A program made the position numbers and the translations under genes. A stretch of DNA of 8,148 nucleotides from the NCBI GenBank assembly GCA_044348925.1, contig JBIKRY010000222.1, forward strand, positions 1 to 8,148. The letters are read 5' to 3'. The notes beneath the pieces were generated by a model, which was not told the DNA's origin, searched no databases, and worked only from the letters and a program-made list of their open reading frames with translations. The DNA is from JAAFKA01 sp044348925 (GTDB lineage: Bacteria; Bacteroidota; Bacteroidia; Cytophagales; Thermoflexibacteraceae). Shown piece after piece: positions 7,869-8,148 of this stretch (position 1 is the first letter of the stretch; every line of letters begins with the position of its first letter).

Positions 7869-7890
7869 GTACGGAACTCCAGTTCCGTAC
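7869..7890 (+). repeat. REP-like 22-bp palindrome, copy 1
   Basis: GTACGGAACT (7869-7878) and AGTTCCGTAC (7881-7890) are perfect 10-bp arms around CC, giving a conserved CTCCAG centre. A GTAG tetranucleotide sits one base to its left (7864-7867), as at the foot of REP elements. It lies 45 bases after the NTF2-like stop and has no T-run, so it is not a standard terminator, though its stem could protect the 3' end of the transcript. Confidence 0.7.
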
Positions 7891-7894
7891 CTGA

Positions 7895-7911
7895 TTTATT
7901 GCATCAATAAA
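7895..7911. repeat. 7-bp-arm hairpin between the two palindromes
   Basis: TTTATTG (7895-7901) and CAATAAA (7905-7911) are perfect inverted repeats around CAT. It starts four bases after copy 1 of the GTAC palindrome. AT-rich, so weak on its own. Confidence 0.4.
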
Positions 7912-7930
7912 ACAATTTAGACCAAAATAA

Positions 7931-7951
7931 ATAGATTTTTAGGTAATCTAT
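7931..7951. repeat. 7-bp-arm hairpin between the two palindromes
   Basis: ATAGATT (7931-7937) and AATCTAT (7945-7951) are perfect inverted repeats with a seven-base loop. It is the third of four hairpins in series in this gap. Confidence 0.35.
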
Positions 7952-7967
7952 ACTTGTTTCTATGACT

Positions 7968-7989
7968 GTACGTAGCTGGAGCTACGTAC
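7968..7989 (-). repeat. REP-like 22-bp palindrome, copy 2 (inverted)
   Basis: GTACGTAGCT (7968-7977) and AGCTACGTAC (7980-7989) are perfect 10-bp arms around GG. Read on the minus strand the centre becomes CTCCAG, as in copy 1, and 18 of 22 positions match. The four mismatches fall as two complementary pairs (6/17 and 8/15), so pairing is preserved. On the minus strand a GTAG (7989-7992) sits at its foot, overlapping the palindrome by one base. The two copies therefore face each other, GTAG feet outward. Confidence 0.7.
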
Positions 7990-8043
7990 TACGCAAATTA
8001 CATGAAAAATAGTTAAATAACCAGCAATTCCCACTTTGGCACT

Positions 8044-8148
8044 TTATTCCAATTTTACCCTATAGGCATTTGCCAACTCTTGGTAGAGTTGTGCGAAATT
8101 TTCACAGGATTTGAAGAAAAATATAGCTCTGATGTTCTCCCAAAGTTT
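8044..8148 (-). CDS. C-terminal 34 codons of an unidentified gene (partial)
   Basis: Reading the minus strand from the right edge gives an open frame of 34 residues ending in TAA (8044-8046). It begins KLWENIRAIFFFKSCENF and ends AQLYQELANAYRVKLE. The composition is strongly protein-like: two probable amphipathic helices, a Phe-Phe-Phe-Lys run, one Cys, and a basic/acidic C-terminus. The frame is open from the edge, while the other minus-strand reading frames give less protein-like translations. I do not recognise the family. A mobile-element protein is one possibility given the adjacent palindromic repeats, but nothing in these residues shows it. It converges with the NTF2-like gene across a 220-base non-coding gap. 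Confidence 0.6.
   Translation of the reverse strand, partial: KLWENIRAIFFFKSCENFAQLYQELANAYRVKLE

Noticed and set aside
7869..7890. Ordinary intrinsic terminator for the NTF2-like gene
   Set aside because: No T-run follows the stem, and a near-identical inverted copy lies 77 bases away, so a repeat family is the better description, though it may still affect transcript ends.
1..8148. tRNA, rRNA, CRISPR arrays or a complete insertion sequence
   Set aside because: I saw no cloverleaf-type sequence, no regularly spaced direct repeats and no transposase with terminal inverted repeats in the window.

Overview
The window comes from a low-GC Bacteroidota-type genome. I base this on AT-rich coding sequence, the absence of strong Shine-Dalgarno sites, an AT-rich match to the Bacteroidota -7 promoter element (TAnnTTTG), and protein families typical of that phylum. 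The genus cannot be settled from this sequence.

Layout from left to right. Positions 1-143 hold the possible last codons of an upstream gene, then two short perfect hairpins, then the start of a large gene. Positions 144-3206 (+) encode a complete RND-family (HAE1/AcrB-like) inner-membrane efflux permease with its proton-relay residues intact. Its membrane-fusion and outer-membrane partners are not in the window and, if linked, must lie to the left. Positions 3207-3420 are a convergent intergenic gap containing a 15-bp-arm hairpin next to the end of the following minus-strand gene. Positions 3421-7266 (-) encode a 1281-residue single-chain restriction-modification protein. It has an N-terminal PD-(D/E)XK-type nuclease signature, a central gamma-class N6-adenine methyltransferase (DPAVGSGHF and NPPY) and a C-terminal target-recognition-like region, which is the Type IIG / Eco57I-like architecture. 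A 92-bp divergent promoter region (7267-7358) separates it from a small secreted NTF2-like protein (7359-7823, +). Positions 7824-8043 are a non-coding gap with four perfect or near-perfect hairpins in series. The last 105 bases (8044-8148, -) are the C-terminal 34 codons of an unidentified gene that runs off the right edge.

Functionally the window holds independent accessory units rather than one pathway: drug or solute efflux, a self-contained DNA restriction/modification enzyme, and a small exported protein. I see no separate specificity subunit, controller protein or helper defence genes beside the restriction enzyme.

The most unusual non-coding signal is the pair of 22-bp palindromes at 7869-7890 and 7968-7989. 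In opposite orientation they match at 18 of 22 positions, and all four differences form two compensatory base pairs. This suggests two diverged members of a REP-like palindromic repeat family.
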